In this document: positions 10,101 through 20,483 of the stretch, one piece after another
Layout: every line of letters begins with the position of its first letter
Numbering within the stretch: the stretch's first letter is position 1
Source of the DNA: Lenisia limosa
Lineage: Eukaryota > Breviatea
Assembly: GCA_001655205.1 (NCBI GenBank)
Contig: LPNZ01008136.1
Span: forward strand, 1-26,251
Length of the DNA stretch: 26,251 nucleotides
Direction: 5' to 3'
The notes under the pieces: model-generated
Database searches by the model: none
What the model was told of the DNA's origin: nothing
Seen by the model: the letters and a program-made list of their open reading frames with translations, nothing else
Position numbers and translations under genes: made by a program

Positions 10101-13100
10101 ACTCAGCCGCTATCTGAGATAACAAAAACTGATGTAGTATGTTACTTTTACTTATTTTCTTTGGAGCATCCCCTCGCAGTACCCTTATTGATACGATGCT
10201 GGTGGTGAGAGGGCACATTTTAAGGCGACCAGGCTATGTTGATCAGTTGTCAAACGGATACAAAAATGACATAAATAAAGGGCACAACTTGATTCAGATG
10301 AATACAAGCCCACTGAAAAAGCAAATACGGATGGATCCGTTTTTGACTGCATGGCATGAGTGTCTCCAAAGGAAAAAACGGATTCGCTACCTACAAGGCT
10401 TTGTAACAGAAACGCGACAAATAAGTTGATATCTTGTTTAACTTATGCTGCTGCCAATCTAAGCTGGTGTTGCCTACTGATGCTCTGAAAAATCAGGTCT
10501 GCAGCCTCAACTTGATCCCAGTCAAATGTCGAATTAGCGCTGCACTGTACGGACACAAGGGGGTCTTCAGAGGCTCCGGTTGTCACCGTACTGAAAATCA
10601 TAAAAAAAAAAGTCACCTGCACTCGTTCACTTTCTTTCAAGTCATAAAGCACAGCGTAATCAACATCCTTACACACAGCAATACAAACGAAGAAATCAAA
10701 ACTTCATAAATTATACAGTTGTGCCTACTAAACAATTGGCTGAAGAACCACACATGTCGGAACAACCACATTAAAAGTTCCGAGGGAGAAGACATGGGTC
10801 CCCAAATGACTGGTGTACGAGGCCTGTGGAGTGAAAAATGACTGGTGTTGTGGGGTGAAAAATGATTGTTGATCAAAGGAGCGGGAAAAAACCAGTTCTT
10901 GCAAACTACATGTTTCAACTCAACATTTTCTCCTCAACTATTTAAGATCAATGGAATTTACTTGTCTTTGATGCCAGTGTATTAAACCCACGGCCATCTT
11001 ACTCTCATTTCAAGACGACCATCACAATCATGGACATTTCTGAACACCACTGTCGACAATTTGTCCGAGCGCACCCAAAGCAGCCCTTGGAGATGGTAGA
11101 AGACTCCTGAACACCCAACATGAACCTATATTGTGAACTTCATTGGTTTATATCATACTATATTACATAGTATTAACATTTATCACGCCACCTCTCAGAT
11201 TGTATTATGTAAAGGCACACAAATATTCTAATCATAGAATATAGAATCGCCTACAGAGAGTGCTAGGTCAGTGGTTGAATTTGAGAGCTCATCCCATTGC
11301 CACATATCAGCAGTCACAATGTCATAAACTTGGATGCTCGAAACCTTGAAAGGTAAAACACTATCAAGCTACCAAGAAATACTTAGTCCTTATTCATGCA
11401 GCCTTTCTCAGTGAACCACTGAAGTACAATCCATATGAATATTATAATTGAAGGAGAATTTGATACTAAATTTCCATTCATTACAGGTCAAACTGACCAG
11501 GGGAGTTTTGCTTTGGAACATAAATTCGGTTTGAGATGCGTAGTGAAAAGTGTATTGTTGATGTCTAAAAAGAGTGAGAACTGGTCTGATTTCAGCATTT
11601 AAGAAATTGCTCTAATTGAAACGAGTAATCAATGGGTCACCAGGCTTATCCCCTACCTTTGTACTCCGTTTGAAAGGGCAAAAAGGAAGTTGACCTCTCC
11701 AGACCAGTTCTCCGGTCTGCGATGGGTAAAATGGAAAATGATTCTATTCTAAACCCTTTTTACGAAATTGAAATGTCAAGCGTAAAACAATAATCCATTA
11801 CCAGCACACAGAGTGTATGGTAAGACCGAGGGGTCAACGTCGCACATTGCTACTGAGGTGGATGTGAGTCCTAGAAGAGCACAGTCAATATTGGAGTACC
11901 TAAGAGGTCAGTCTGGTTGGTGTGTAATGCCTCGTACGTACCCTTCTTTGAACGTCGATGATTCAAAATGAACGGAAGCGCTTCGACACAACGATGGGGT
12001 GATGAACAAGTTTGTTCCTAAAACCCAATGATGTAATACCAATATTTACTGAGTAAGACAGCCTCTGCTAACCGTTTTGACAGATGTAGGGGTTTTTCAA
12101 TGGCATCGCAAAGCTGGTGAGGTTTGGAGCTGGTTTCATAAGTGAGCCAACAAATTGAACAAATAGAATCAAAACAAGTTGAATGTTAAATGTGAAACCA
12201 AACAGCGTTGTTACAAAAGAACAAGTCGCTATTTGATGTACAGATTCATACCAGTTGTTATGAACACATCACCTTGCTCATTAGGCTCTGAAAATGGGTC
12301 TTGTGCAACATAAGTAAGCTTGGCTGTTGATTTAACTACAAATTATGAGGGTTGGAACGGGAAAAGATCCTTATACAAAACGAAAAGAAGCTCTCTACCT
12401 GATAATAAAACTACCCACTTTCATGAGGGGCAATTTCCGTCCATCCTTGTCGAATTTCGTTGGAAAATCTAGACATTAGACACGCGATTGTAAATACATA
12501 AAATCAGAATAGGCATTTCAAAAGCTATTTGAAACAAAAGTCCAAGAACGCAGCACACACCTTGCAATAATAGTTGAAACTCCAGGCACCAATATCGCAT
12601 CCGAATCAGGGTCTGAAAAAATGAAAAGGACACCAAAGACCCAGTTTAAATCACATACTAAATATAATACATACTACACTATTGATCATATCATATCATA
12701 TACTATGTATGTATGTATCTGCAAGTTATACTACATCAGTATATGATATGGTCTAAAGTAACCCGCATTGAACAATCCTACTTGTTGAAGATGGCAAAGA
12801 TAACGGAACTTTCTGGGTTGTTAGAAAGATAACACCAAAAAGAATATGCATATCAATGCAGAAGCAGCACAAAACAGCACCCACTATGCTGCTACGAGTA
12901 CCACAACCAAGGTCATAGATCTGAAGTGAAGACTCCATACCCAACCCATTTGCCGTCAGCTACAGATGTCAAGTTTCTTCGATTCTATGAAAATCTATGC
13001 TACATCCCACTATTGACTTAACTTTCAAAATAGACCAGGTCATACCCGCTTTCTGCTGTCCACAAGGCTGACACACGCAACGAAGTTGTCAGTGCATTGG

Positions 13101-16100
13101 TACTATAGAGTTAATCCAATCCAGAGATAAATGTTCACGTTTGATAATTAAAAAAAACGTGATATTAATACAATCATCAAATGCGCCTCCCCATACAAAG
13201 TTAGCAACAGCATAGACGTGATTGTCCCTTGCTCCCCATTGTACTTCTGCATTCTCAAGTCCAATTCGGCCTTCACAGTACGCATTGCTGATTGGTAACA
13301 CAACGTCAGGAAAGCAGCCCAACTGCCTACTCATCACTTTTAAGCACAATAATCGTCGGCCCCCCATGAACATTCAAGTTTACGTTGGAATACAATCCTG
13401 ACACGCGGCAGTCGTACCGAAGATGCTGTGACGATAAATTCAAGGCAACCTAATAACTGTATTTCAACAAATGATAAGGAGGTTATAATTACATGTCATA
13501 TCTTTTTATCTTTTTAACAGTAGGTAGTGAGCGTGAAGATAATTGCAAAGGTGCCTACAGTGCTTGTACTTGAAATACTGAGAAGATGACAGCAGGTGTA
13601 TCGGGCTAAATATATGAAATGACAAATCATATTACATAATGCTCAGTGGTTAGCACACATGTTTCTCCAAATAATGAAGAACCCCCACATTGTAAAAGGT
13701 CAAAGGGTCCACATGGTTCATTGTACCCATCAGGAAGCACCGAGAATGAGTTACTAATTGACAATACTGAAAAGATAAAAACCAAAGGCTGGGTGCAATT
13801 CCCTGAAACAAATCTATTTTTCTCAAGCTTGGGTCAAATAACTCACAAGATGGAATAATGTCAATAACGATACTTTCTCTCTCGTTGAACACCTAATCAA
13901 TCAATAAACTGGTTTTTCAAATAATGAGGGTTTCTTCTTTTTCATTAGAAAAAGAGAATCAAACAGTTCAACAAACGAGCCCAGCCAACAAATGCGCCGT
14001 TGTTCATTGGACGTTCAGTGACAACAACTCCAACATAGTCCACTCCATGACTGAACTGATAGGGATCTGTCACCCTGTTCAATAAGGGGCGTAAAGGATT
14101 ACCACAAAACACTTATTAGTTCCCATTTATCTACTTAATAATTTCGGAACACCAATAATATAATACAAAGTGACAGGACTGAACAATGTTACTTACTCAT
14201 ATTGTCGACCCATCAAAATGACAGTTGTGGAATTTGGTTCACTACACCGGTCAGCTGTCTGTTCAACATGAAGGTAAAAATAATGCACAATCCCGGATAC
14301 ATTTCATTCAATGATGAAAAAGAGAATTCAGCGACAGCAAGAGGCGGGTTAAAGACTAAAAGATGAGAGGAGAAAATATGATATCACAGAGTGCAATACG
14401 CCCTAGCGTACGAGAGGACAAAGGGCTCTGTAATTCTCTTGATGGTCTTGAGTAGTGGCCTAGAAGGTCACTTATTTGATTCCTATGATGCCACCATCCT
14501 TCAACAATAAAATCCCAGATGACAAAGTCATAGTGTTCGCGCACTCTAATTGCACACCTACAAAACTCGGTTGGGATTGAAGAGTAAACGAATTGTTCTC
14601 TAAACTGAACATAACTTTTTCCTACAAGTAAATAATAAACAAGGAATTCATTGGGAAGAATGCAAGATTTCTTTTCCTCACCGTTTGAACATCAATGGAG
14701 GATCCAAACCGAGTAACTGCCTGAATGGTTGTAATTTAAGGGGTAATCAGCCAAAGTGAATCAGCATTAGATAAGGATCCCAGAGCAAATCGGTTGACCC
14801 CCATCCTACCAAAATATCACTTTCCATTTGCAGTCGAAAAAGCGGATTTTCAGGCCTGATTACATAGAATTCGCCATTGATCATCACTGCAAAGGCCTAA
14901 AGGTTAAAAACTGAATATTAACCTTTTCTACATTGTCCTCCAATTACCGTGTAAATATCAGAGTAGCTTTCCAACGTGAACGTAAAAGTCGCAGAAGTCA
15001 TGAAAGTGGCGTTTAAATTGGTGGCTCCATAATTGAAGAAAACTAAAGAAGTGAATGGGTTCAAAAACGTAAGACAACCCTACATATTTCTATCTACCAA
15101 CCTTTGCCATCTCGTATTCCATAATTTTTCCTCATCGCTTCGGTCATATAAGGTACCAAAAAGGCCATGGAAGGCAGTCGAATTGACTCATCGTCTTCAA
15201 ATGGACCCTCCTTAATTATCTAGATGTGTCGTCAAGTCATGTTATGAAGCAATACAAAATTCACTTGGTGACAGAAACCTCCAAACAGTTATGGTATAGG
15301 TGGTTGTGAGGCCCAATGGCTCGACAAGATCGTGAGAAATGGTCATTTTGGGCACGGGAGCGTCTGAGATAGTGAAAAAAAGGGAATTCATTTTACAAAT
15401 AACACACAACACATGCGAAAACCGAATCCCACAAACGAATATAGAACACCTGTGTATCGTCGACAGTAACAGGATTTTCGAAGGAGTCTTCTTCATCAAG
15501 TACTTCAAAAGACAGTCTATAGATTCCTAAGATCATTAGCCGAATGCAGTTCAGTGAAAATGACATGAAACTTAGCGTCAAGTTCTCAAAAAAGAACGAA
15601 GATTGTCCCCATATTTCAATACCAGCAAAGCACCAACCCGGTATAGCAGCAGTGACCGTAATGTTATTAAATGCCGTAAGCTGAAGAGGTCAGAATGGCA
15701 ACTTGAAAATTGTTAAAACAATTATGATTTTGTAATCCAAGAAAATGTACATAATCATATGATATAATAGTATATTATCTGAAAAAATTGTTTGTCTCAG
15801 AAATAATTTAATAGTAGCTGTGGGGTTCCAAGCAAACCCCCGAATTTTCAGAAACCATGACGTTATTGGTGACAACAGGCTGGCATAGAGGCAAGTACTT
15901 GGCATGCTCCTGTGTGTTGTCTGTCGAAGTGAGCTGAGAACAATAACTGACACTCACTATTTCATATCATATCCAACAATCTCATTAAATTTTGTCTTCT
16001 GAACTAAATAAGTATGACTTACCATCATCGACGCCATGTACCCCTGATCCCCCATACTAAACACGGTCATAAGCTTGGCGGTGACACTTTGCTTCAACAA

Positions 16101-17040
16101 ACAGGCGTTAGAGGCCTCGTGGCTGGTGAACTCAATAGGAGTTAGAGTAGCTTGGATCTAAGACCGTAATGCTAAGCAGGATATTCAAGAAGGAAGAGCC
16201 GGCAATAACACAGGACCTACCGTATAACCTTCCAGACCGTATCCGGACCTGTCCAAAAGAATAACCTGAAATGTAAATAAAAAAAATTAACTCAGAATAG
16301 CACAATTTTAGACTGCCCTTCACTTTTGGGTAAGTTTCCATCATTGGTATTCCAACAATGATCGTCGGGGCCATAGTCACTCCAAGTAGAATCTACAATT
16401 TTAGTAGAGCCATCATATATTATCACATGACGCAGAAAGCTGTGTACAGTTGGAAGGCAAACGAATGGGTGAATTAATATTATTCTATAATCCAATATCT
16501 GATGGAATAGACCGCTTCGGCCAGATACAACCTTGTTTTATTTATCATTTCTAGATATGAAGAGGCTCACCTTGTCTTTTACTCCTGAAATAAGAGGCAA
16601 TGCATCAAATATAAATGAGGGGAAGAGATCTATTTCGTAAAAGAATTGGTTCAAATAATTACAAAACAAGAGACTCGACCTACATGCGAGTGTTGTGGTG
16701 AAGATGAATAGAAATGATACGGTTGCGATCCAGGATGACCAGACATTGTCGTTTTGAAGATCAAATAAAGGCTAAACCGTGAGAAGGTTGTTGAATGTAA
16801 TTGCACAAAGCGCGTAATAACAGGGTATCTACAGCCAGGGTCAATAAGAATTCGTATGTCCCCTAAGAACTGATAATTCCAACTCCCTTGATTTTGGGAC
16901 AGCTTTTTACTTCAGATCAAGACAGTCCATTTCATAGCATCTGCCACCCCCCCCCCCACCGCACTTAACTGCTCCTTGCCAGTCCGTCTCAACGCCTGGT
17001 CCCCTACTGCGGAACGTTTAAGAAACGCTCTCCATCCCAT
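4146..17040 (-). CDS. Giant multi-exon polytopic membrane protein with large ectodomain, family unknown
   Basis: About fifty minus-strand exons can be traced, most joining in phase at GT-AG sites. The start is ATG 17040-17038 (exon 17040-16960, 27 codons, beginning MGWRAFLKRSAVGD). Next come 16862-16833 and 16771-16684, carrying the hydrophobic anchor WIATVSFLFIFTTTLA. The ectodomain (about 16500-8200) is beta-rich, with scattered Cys and many N-x-S/T sites (FNNITV, FENLTL, LNATF, LNLSS, NSTF). Clear exons include 16157-16023, 15680-15450 and 11611-11498. The membrane part (about 8040-4800) has about ten hydrophobic segments. The last exons, 4416-4305 and 4274-4146, give a basic tail ending WGWDGRSH. 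I do not recognise the family; adhesion receptor, channel or transporter are all possible. The join near 7250-7400 is unresolved (in-frame TGA at 7384-7386), so two adjacent genes remain possible. Exon boundaries between 16680 and 16500 are also uncertain. Confidence 0.7.
4800..8040 (-). other. Transmembrane-coding part of the giant gene
   Basis: Hydrophobic segments in gene order: RTVLLLGFACVPSFLAVT (about 8020-7970), SWTLVIGLVFALSAVIFQ (about 7895-7840), INAWSLFVLTFATLV (about 7700-7655), then the join of FFYSLL with AFIVLVLLVEAG (exon 6880-6787). These are followed by VGCLQVGVIALLNL in the same exon, a 33-codon exon 5846-5748 with IGLCLALLFLLSFW, MASFFVGIQVAWITISV (about 5590-5530), RLLCTLIAITLSIPAFAIVI (about 5400-5340), VSLTTLFRVTLPFIGSLLTI (about 5180-5120) and DLVAMIAFSTGGLFTAVVWF (about 4890-4830). 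A hydrophilic loop (SDSLGTHDISVNELNSIFGD) near 6390-6310 separates the two groups. About ten membrane passes exceed a 7TM receptor; no signature of a known channel was recognised. Confidence 0.6.
5843..5945 (-). repeat. Four-copy ~25-nt tandem repeat spanning a 3' splice site
   Basis: Copies at 5843-5867, 5868-5892, 5893-5920 (with a 3-nt insertion) and 5921-5945 are nearly identical. On the sense (minus) strand each reads AACCTTGACAATTGTAGATT. The acceptor of the exon 5846-5748 (TTGTAG followed by ATTGTTGGC) lies in the first plus-strand copy, so the other three copies carry an identical potential acceptor and the same branch-point-like CTTGAC about a dozen nt upstream, all within the intron. 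Confidence 0.85.
8200..16500 (-). other. Ectodomain-coding part of the giant gene
   Basis: About 35-40 short exons. Examples read in phase are VNDD-like N-glycosylated beta-strand segments, a Cys-rich exon pair at about 13880-13670 (NEPCGPFDLLQCGGSSLFGE) and an exon near 13090-13030 (YQCTDNFVACVSLVD). Another near 9430-9340 contains LMKLLCSDTCTPQTC. The exon at about 15345-15285 has a fibronectin-like strand (TTTYTITVW). The regular alternation of strand-like segments and paired Cys suggests a tandem array of beta-sandwich modules, but I could not define a repeat unit by eye. Introns are mostly 45-110 nt; the longer ones (about 11150-11260, 12640-12770, 15700-15790) contain AT-rich TATA/ATCATAT blocks. 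Confidence 0.6.
16947..16957 (-). repeat. 11-nt G tract directly after donor of giant-gene intron 1
   Basis: Read on the minus strand, exon 1 ends ...AGTGCG at 16960, the donor GT is at 16959-16958, and G11 follows. The run appears as C11 on the plus strand. Confidence 0.75.
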
Positions 17041-17548
17041 CCTGTCTTTGGTGAAATGAATTATTGTTCGGTAGAGTTCAATATACTGTCGATTGGTCCG
17101 CTTTCAGTACGATTCAAACACGGAATCTAATCCCCATCCAACTTGGCTGAAGCGGAATTCTGATAAGAAAATGATATTAACAATTAAGAAATCTTCATAA
17201 CGCCATGATGGTTGAATACAGTTTCACGCCTCTGCTGCCTCCCAAGGGGAAACTAGCAAATTTCCAATCTGTTAATCTGTTACAACGATTTCTTGAGATT
17301 GAACAAAGCTTCCTTCTCTTTTTTTGACTAAATTAATCTGCACATTATTCTTTGATTCAAGGAGCACAAGAGGGGGTGAAAATGGATTGTTTGTTTGCTA
17401 GAAAGTAATGCAGTTACACTGTAACGTCTCCTTATGTTGTTTTTTGTTTGCACTTTTGGGCCCTTTTATCGCTTATTGAGAAGAAGTTTATAGTTCACAC
17501 AAGTTTACGCTGGCTAGAGAGGATCTGAAGAGTTTTACACCAACAACC
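17041..17548. promoter_or_regulatory. Divergent intergenic region (giant gene / Tat-SF1)
   Basis: 508 nt separate the ATG of the minus-strand giant gene (17040) from the ATG of the Tat-SF1 homologue (17549), so this stretch must hold both promoters and 5' UTRs unless 5' non-coding exons extend further. It is AT-rich, with T tracts near 17315-17330 and 17435-17445 and a GGGCCC palindrome at 17458-17463. No convincing TATA box or conserved motif was recognised. Confidence 0.5.
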
Positions 17549-20361
17549 ATGTCTGATCTCACGTTTACCGATGCCTGGGGACGTGAATACCTCAAACTTG
17601 ACGGTCTTTACACGCATTATGCTGATGATGGCAAGATGTACACATTTGACGGTATTGCTTTCAGCTACGTGGAGAATGATATCACATACACCTACAATGG
17701 AACGGACTGGATCGCTACGGTTTGTGGTTTTATTTCTCTTGTGAAAGTTCTTCGTGGGAGCTTTGGAATTTATTAACTTAATAGTTCTTGCTTTGGATAG
17801 AATGCTCTCATCTACATCTTATTGTACAATGTTCTATTTTCAGTTATTTATTGTTTACCCATCAAGGGAGCAACAGAAGTTGAAGACGTTGAATCCCGTG
17901 ATGTCAAATTGAAGGTGAGGATGAGGACACTTTTTAAATTCAATTAACTGAGAGAATAGTGGTAAAAATGAAATTAACTCGACTAATGTGTGAACAGGTC
18001 TTGCGTTACAGTGAGAAAAGGAAGCGAGAAGATGACAAGTCTATGCATCATGGAGGTGTTGCTGCCATTGTAAGAGGTTAATTTTGCGTATCAGGTTCTT
18101 TTTTTTTTTTTTTTACCAAATGTTGGTGATTTTCTATTGATACAATCGATAGTTTTGTTTTACGGATGGTTTTTCGCTGTGTTGATACGTGCACCAAGCC
18201 TTTCTGATAGCTCCAGGACAGCAGTATGAAGATGAAGAAGAAGAAGAAGGACGAGGCAGTGGACGTGACTTTGGATGACGAAGGCCATTTGCAACTTGCC
18301 TACAACACGGTATGCTACGTGTATACAAGTAAAGATTATTTTGCTGTTGTTTTGATTATTTTGCTGTTGTTTTGTTGTGTTGTGTATGAAGCAGCCTCTG
18401 AAGTCATTAGGTGGTGTTCATTGATCACCTTCCTTTGGACACTGATAAGGATGAGCTGGCAGAGTTTGCAAAGAAGGCTGGTGTAATCAAAATGAACAAA
18501 GATGGTGGGGATGGATTATCCTGGTGTTTATTACATACGACATAGTGCGTAGATGCAATGGTTACTTACTGGAAATTGCTATTTTTGTTTTTGTTATCTC
18601 ATTCCTCAGAGCTTTGCATTCGTCTCTATGAGAAGGACGATAAACTCACTGGTGGCGCCACGGTTGCGTATGAGCGAATCGAGAGTGGTCTGTGGATAGT
18701 GCCCCGTTATACATATCATATGTACATGATTATATTGTATACTATCATCTACACATGTATTTACATAATATAATTACTATATACTATATATCTATAATAT
18801 CTATATACTATATATCATATGTAGCTATGCATATGATATATGTATATAATTAGTATTATTATGAGGACACCTTGCAATTAATTGCCACAATTGGCTTTTT
18901 TTTCTCGAAGCAATTAATTGAAAATAATTGCGTAGCTGGTTGCCTTTTTTTGTAGAAAATCATATTATACGACATTATTTTGAAATAAAGCCAAATATTG
19001 AGTGGTTATTGGAAAGTTTCAAAAAAGACAATGTTGTAGTACTCACGAATATATTCATCTCAATAAAATTCTGAAGAATATACTTGTCATTTATTTGCGA
19101 TGGTCAGGCAATTTATTGCAATTAATTGCACGGAGCCCTAATAAACACATATTACGAACATATTTCGTCGCACAGGGTGTTCAACTACAGTAAAACTCTC
19201 TTCTTGTTACACTTTTTCCTCCAATGTTATTCTATTTGTAGTTGTGATGGCGATGGAGGCTCTTGATGGTTCGCAGTACCGACCTGGTCACCCTGTTACA
19301 GTCACTGAGGTGGGCACGGCATAGGGATAGCGTGCTGCCTTGCATTCCCTTTTAATACAACAATCAACTTCTGACATTTTAGGCGAAGTTTAAGGCAAAA
19401 GCTGATTTCCAGCCAGGAAAAAACAAGGTCAAGAGAAAGCATAAGAGGTTTGAATAGAACCGTTAATGTGGTAATTAAACCTCACACACAACAGCACCCG
19501 GCGTAAATGGGGTATGAATGATGAGGAAGATGAGGGACCCTGTAAAGAAAAGACCCAGCTTATCATCATCAAGAACCTCTTCACACTCGAAGAGTCATTG
19601 AAGGTCTGTGGGATGGTGGTGCAAGATGTATGACTCATAATATTCTCCTTTCCTCTTCTGTTGGTGCTATCCTGCAATATTTACTTTGTGTTATTGACCC
19701 TCCAGGACTATGAGTTGATCAAGGACATCAAAGACGATATCAAAGACGCCTGTGAGCCTCACGGCGAGACAACGAAGTTTACGCTTTACGAGGTTGGCCA
19801 AATACTTGGGAGAGGACAATGTCATCATATCTCACAACAGAACCACCCGGAGGGAGTAATTTCTTTGAAGTATTCCACAGTCCGTGCGGGTGAGAAGCTT
19901 ATTGCCGCACTAAATGGCAAAATGTACAACGGTGGGTGGTTACGGACGCAATCAAAATGTTTGAATGTCTGACGCTTCAGTCTGTCTCTCCCTCTGACTT
20001 ATTCTCAGGGCATATTCTTGATGTTGGATACTGGGACAAAACGACTGATTATAGAGTTTGTGGCTTTGCATTGGCAGGAACAATTGTTTTGCATATATTT
20101 TCTATATAATGCAACATAATATTTCATATATATACTCTTTTTTGACACACAGGTTGCTGAAAGTGAAGAATTGAAAGAAATGAGGAAGAAGGCTTGGGAT
20201 GAGTTCCTCAATCGTTGGGGGGGTCTATGTAGCTGAATAATCAGCAAGTGGTTTATCTCAAGGTTCTTATGACATGCCTTGTCTGTTCTCTCGTTTCTCA
20301 CTCTTCAGATGGTGAAGCGGAAGAAAACAGCGATGCTGACTCGGACGGATGGGAACAGTAA
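17549..20361 (+). CDS. Tat-SF1 / Cus2-type splicing factor (two RRMs, second a UHM)
   Basis: Fourteen exons join in phase to give 381 aa: 17549-17719, 17867-17914, 17998-18069, 18217-18309, 18411-18504, 18610-18687, 19242-19309, 19383-19447, 19495-19603, 19706-19792, 19841-19931, 20009-20055, 20153-20222 and 20309-20361 (TAA). The N-terminus has aromatic repeats (GLYTHYADDGKMYTFDGIAF), like the GYF/OCRE-style strands of this family. A basic K-rich linker precedes RRM1 (VVFIDHLPLDTDKDELAEF ... LCIRLYEKDD), then RRM2/UHM (TQLIIIKNLFTLEE ... NHPEGVISLKYSTV ... ILDVGYWDKTTDY). An AWDEFL motif and an acidic tail (EENSDADSDGWEQ) follow. The order and the WDGTTDY-like motif match human HTATSF1 and yeast Cus2, which bind SF3b1/SF3B1 and help U2 snRNP assembly in the nucleus. 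The human acidic tail of several hundred residues is almost absent. The UHM R-x-F position appears as K-M-Y. The exon 2 acceptor (CAAG, 17863-17866) is the least certain junction. Confidence 0.9.
18700..19130 (+). repeat. AT-rich palindromic block inside the longest Tat-SF1 intron
   Basis: Intron 18688-19241 (554 nt) is five to ten times longer than its neighbours. It holds a TATA/ATAC-rich stretch (18705-18860) with a perfect 12-bp inverted repeat (ATATATCATATG 18810-18821 and its complement 18830-18841, 8-nt loop). Three copies of the palindrome CAATTAATTG follow (18875-18884, 18911-18920, 19119-19128), with a one-mismatch copy at 19109-19118. No coding frame. This could be a degenerate non-autonomous element, but no target-site duplication was found. 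Confidence 0.6.
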
Positions 20362-20483
20362 CTCAAAAAAGCCCAAAGAAGGCTTCCTCTAACATAACCA
20401 AGTCTGAAGCTTTTGATTGTTTGCTAAATGGACTGTGTACATACCATACGAGTTGGGGGCACATGATAGTACAAACAAATACA
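20362..20483. other. Convergent 3'-3' spacer of 122 nt
   Basis: This short spacer separates the Tat-SF1 TAA (20359-20361) from the MFAP1 TAA (20484-20486, minus). The two 3' UTRs almost certainly overlap on opposite strands. No hairpin terminator or RNA gene was seen. Confidence 0.7.

Noticed and set aside
11380-11420. Possible extra giant-gene exon reading WFTEKGCMNKD followed by TAA before a GT
   Set aside because: It would need an in-frame stop or a non-GT donor; skipping it joins the flanking exons in phase, so it is treated as intron.
6050-13995. Shared 5' intron sequence GTTGGCTGGGC at two giant-gene introns (near 6053 and 13985)
   Set aside because: Eleven matching bases at two donors of one gene is within what donor bias (GTTGG is common here) plus chance could give; no longer similarity follows.
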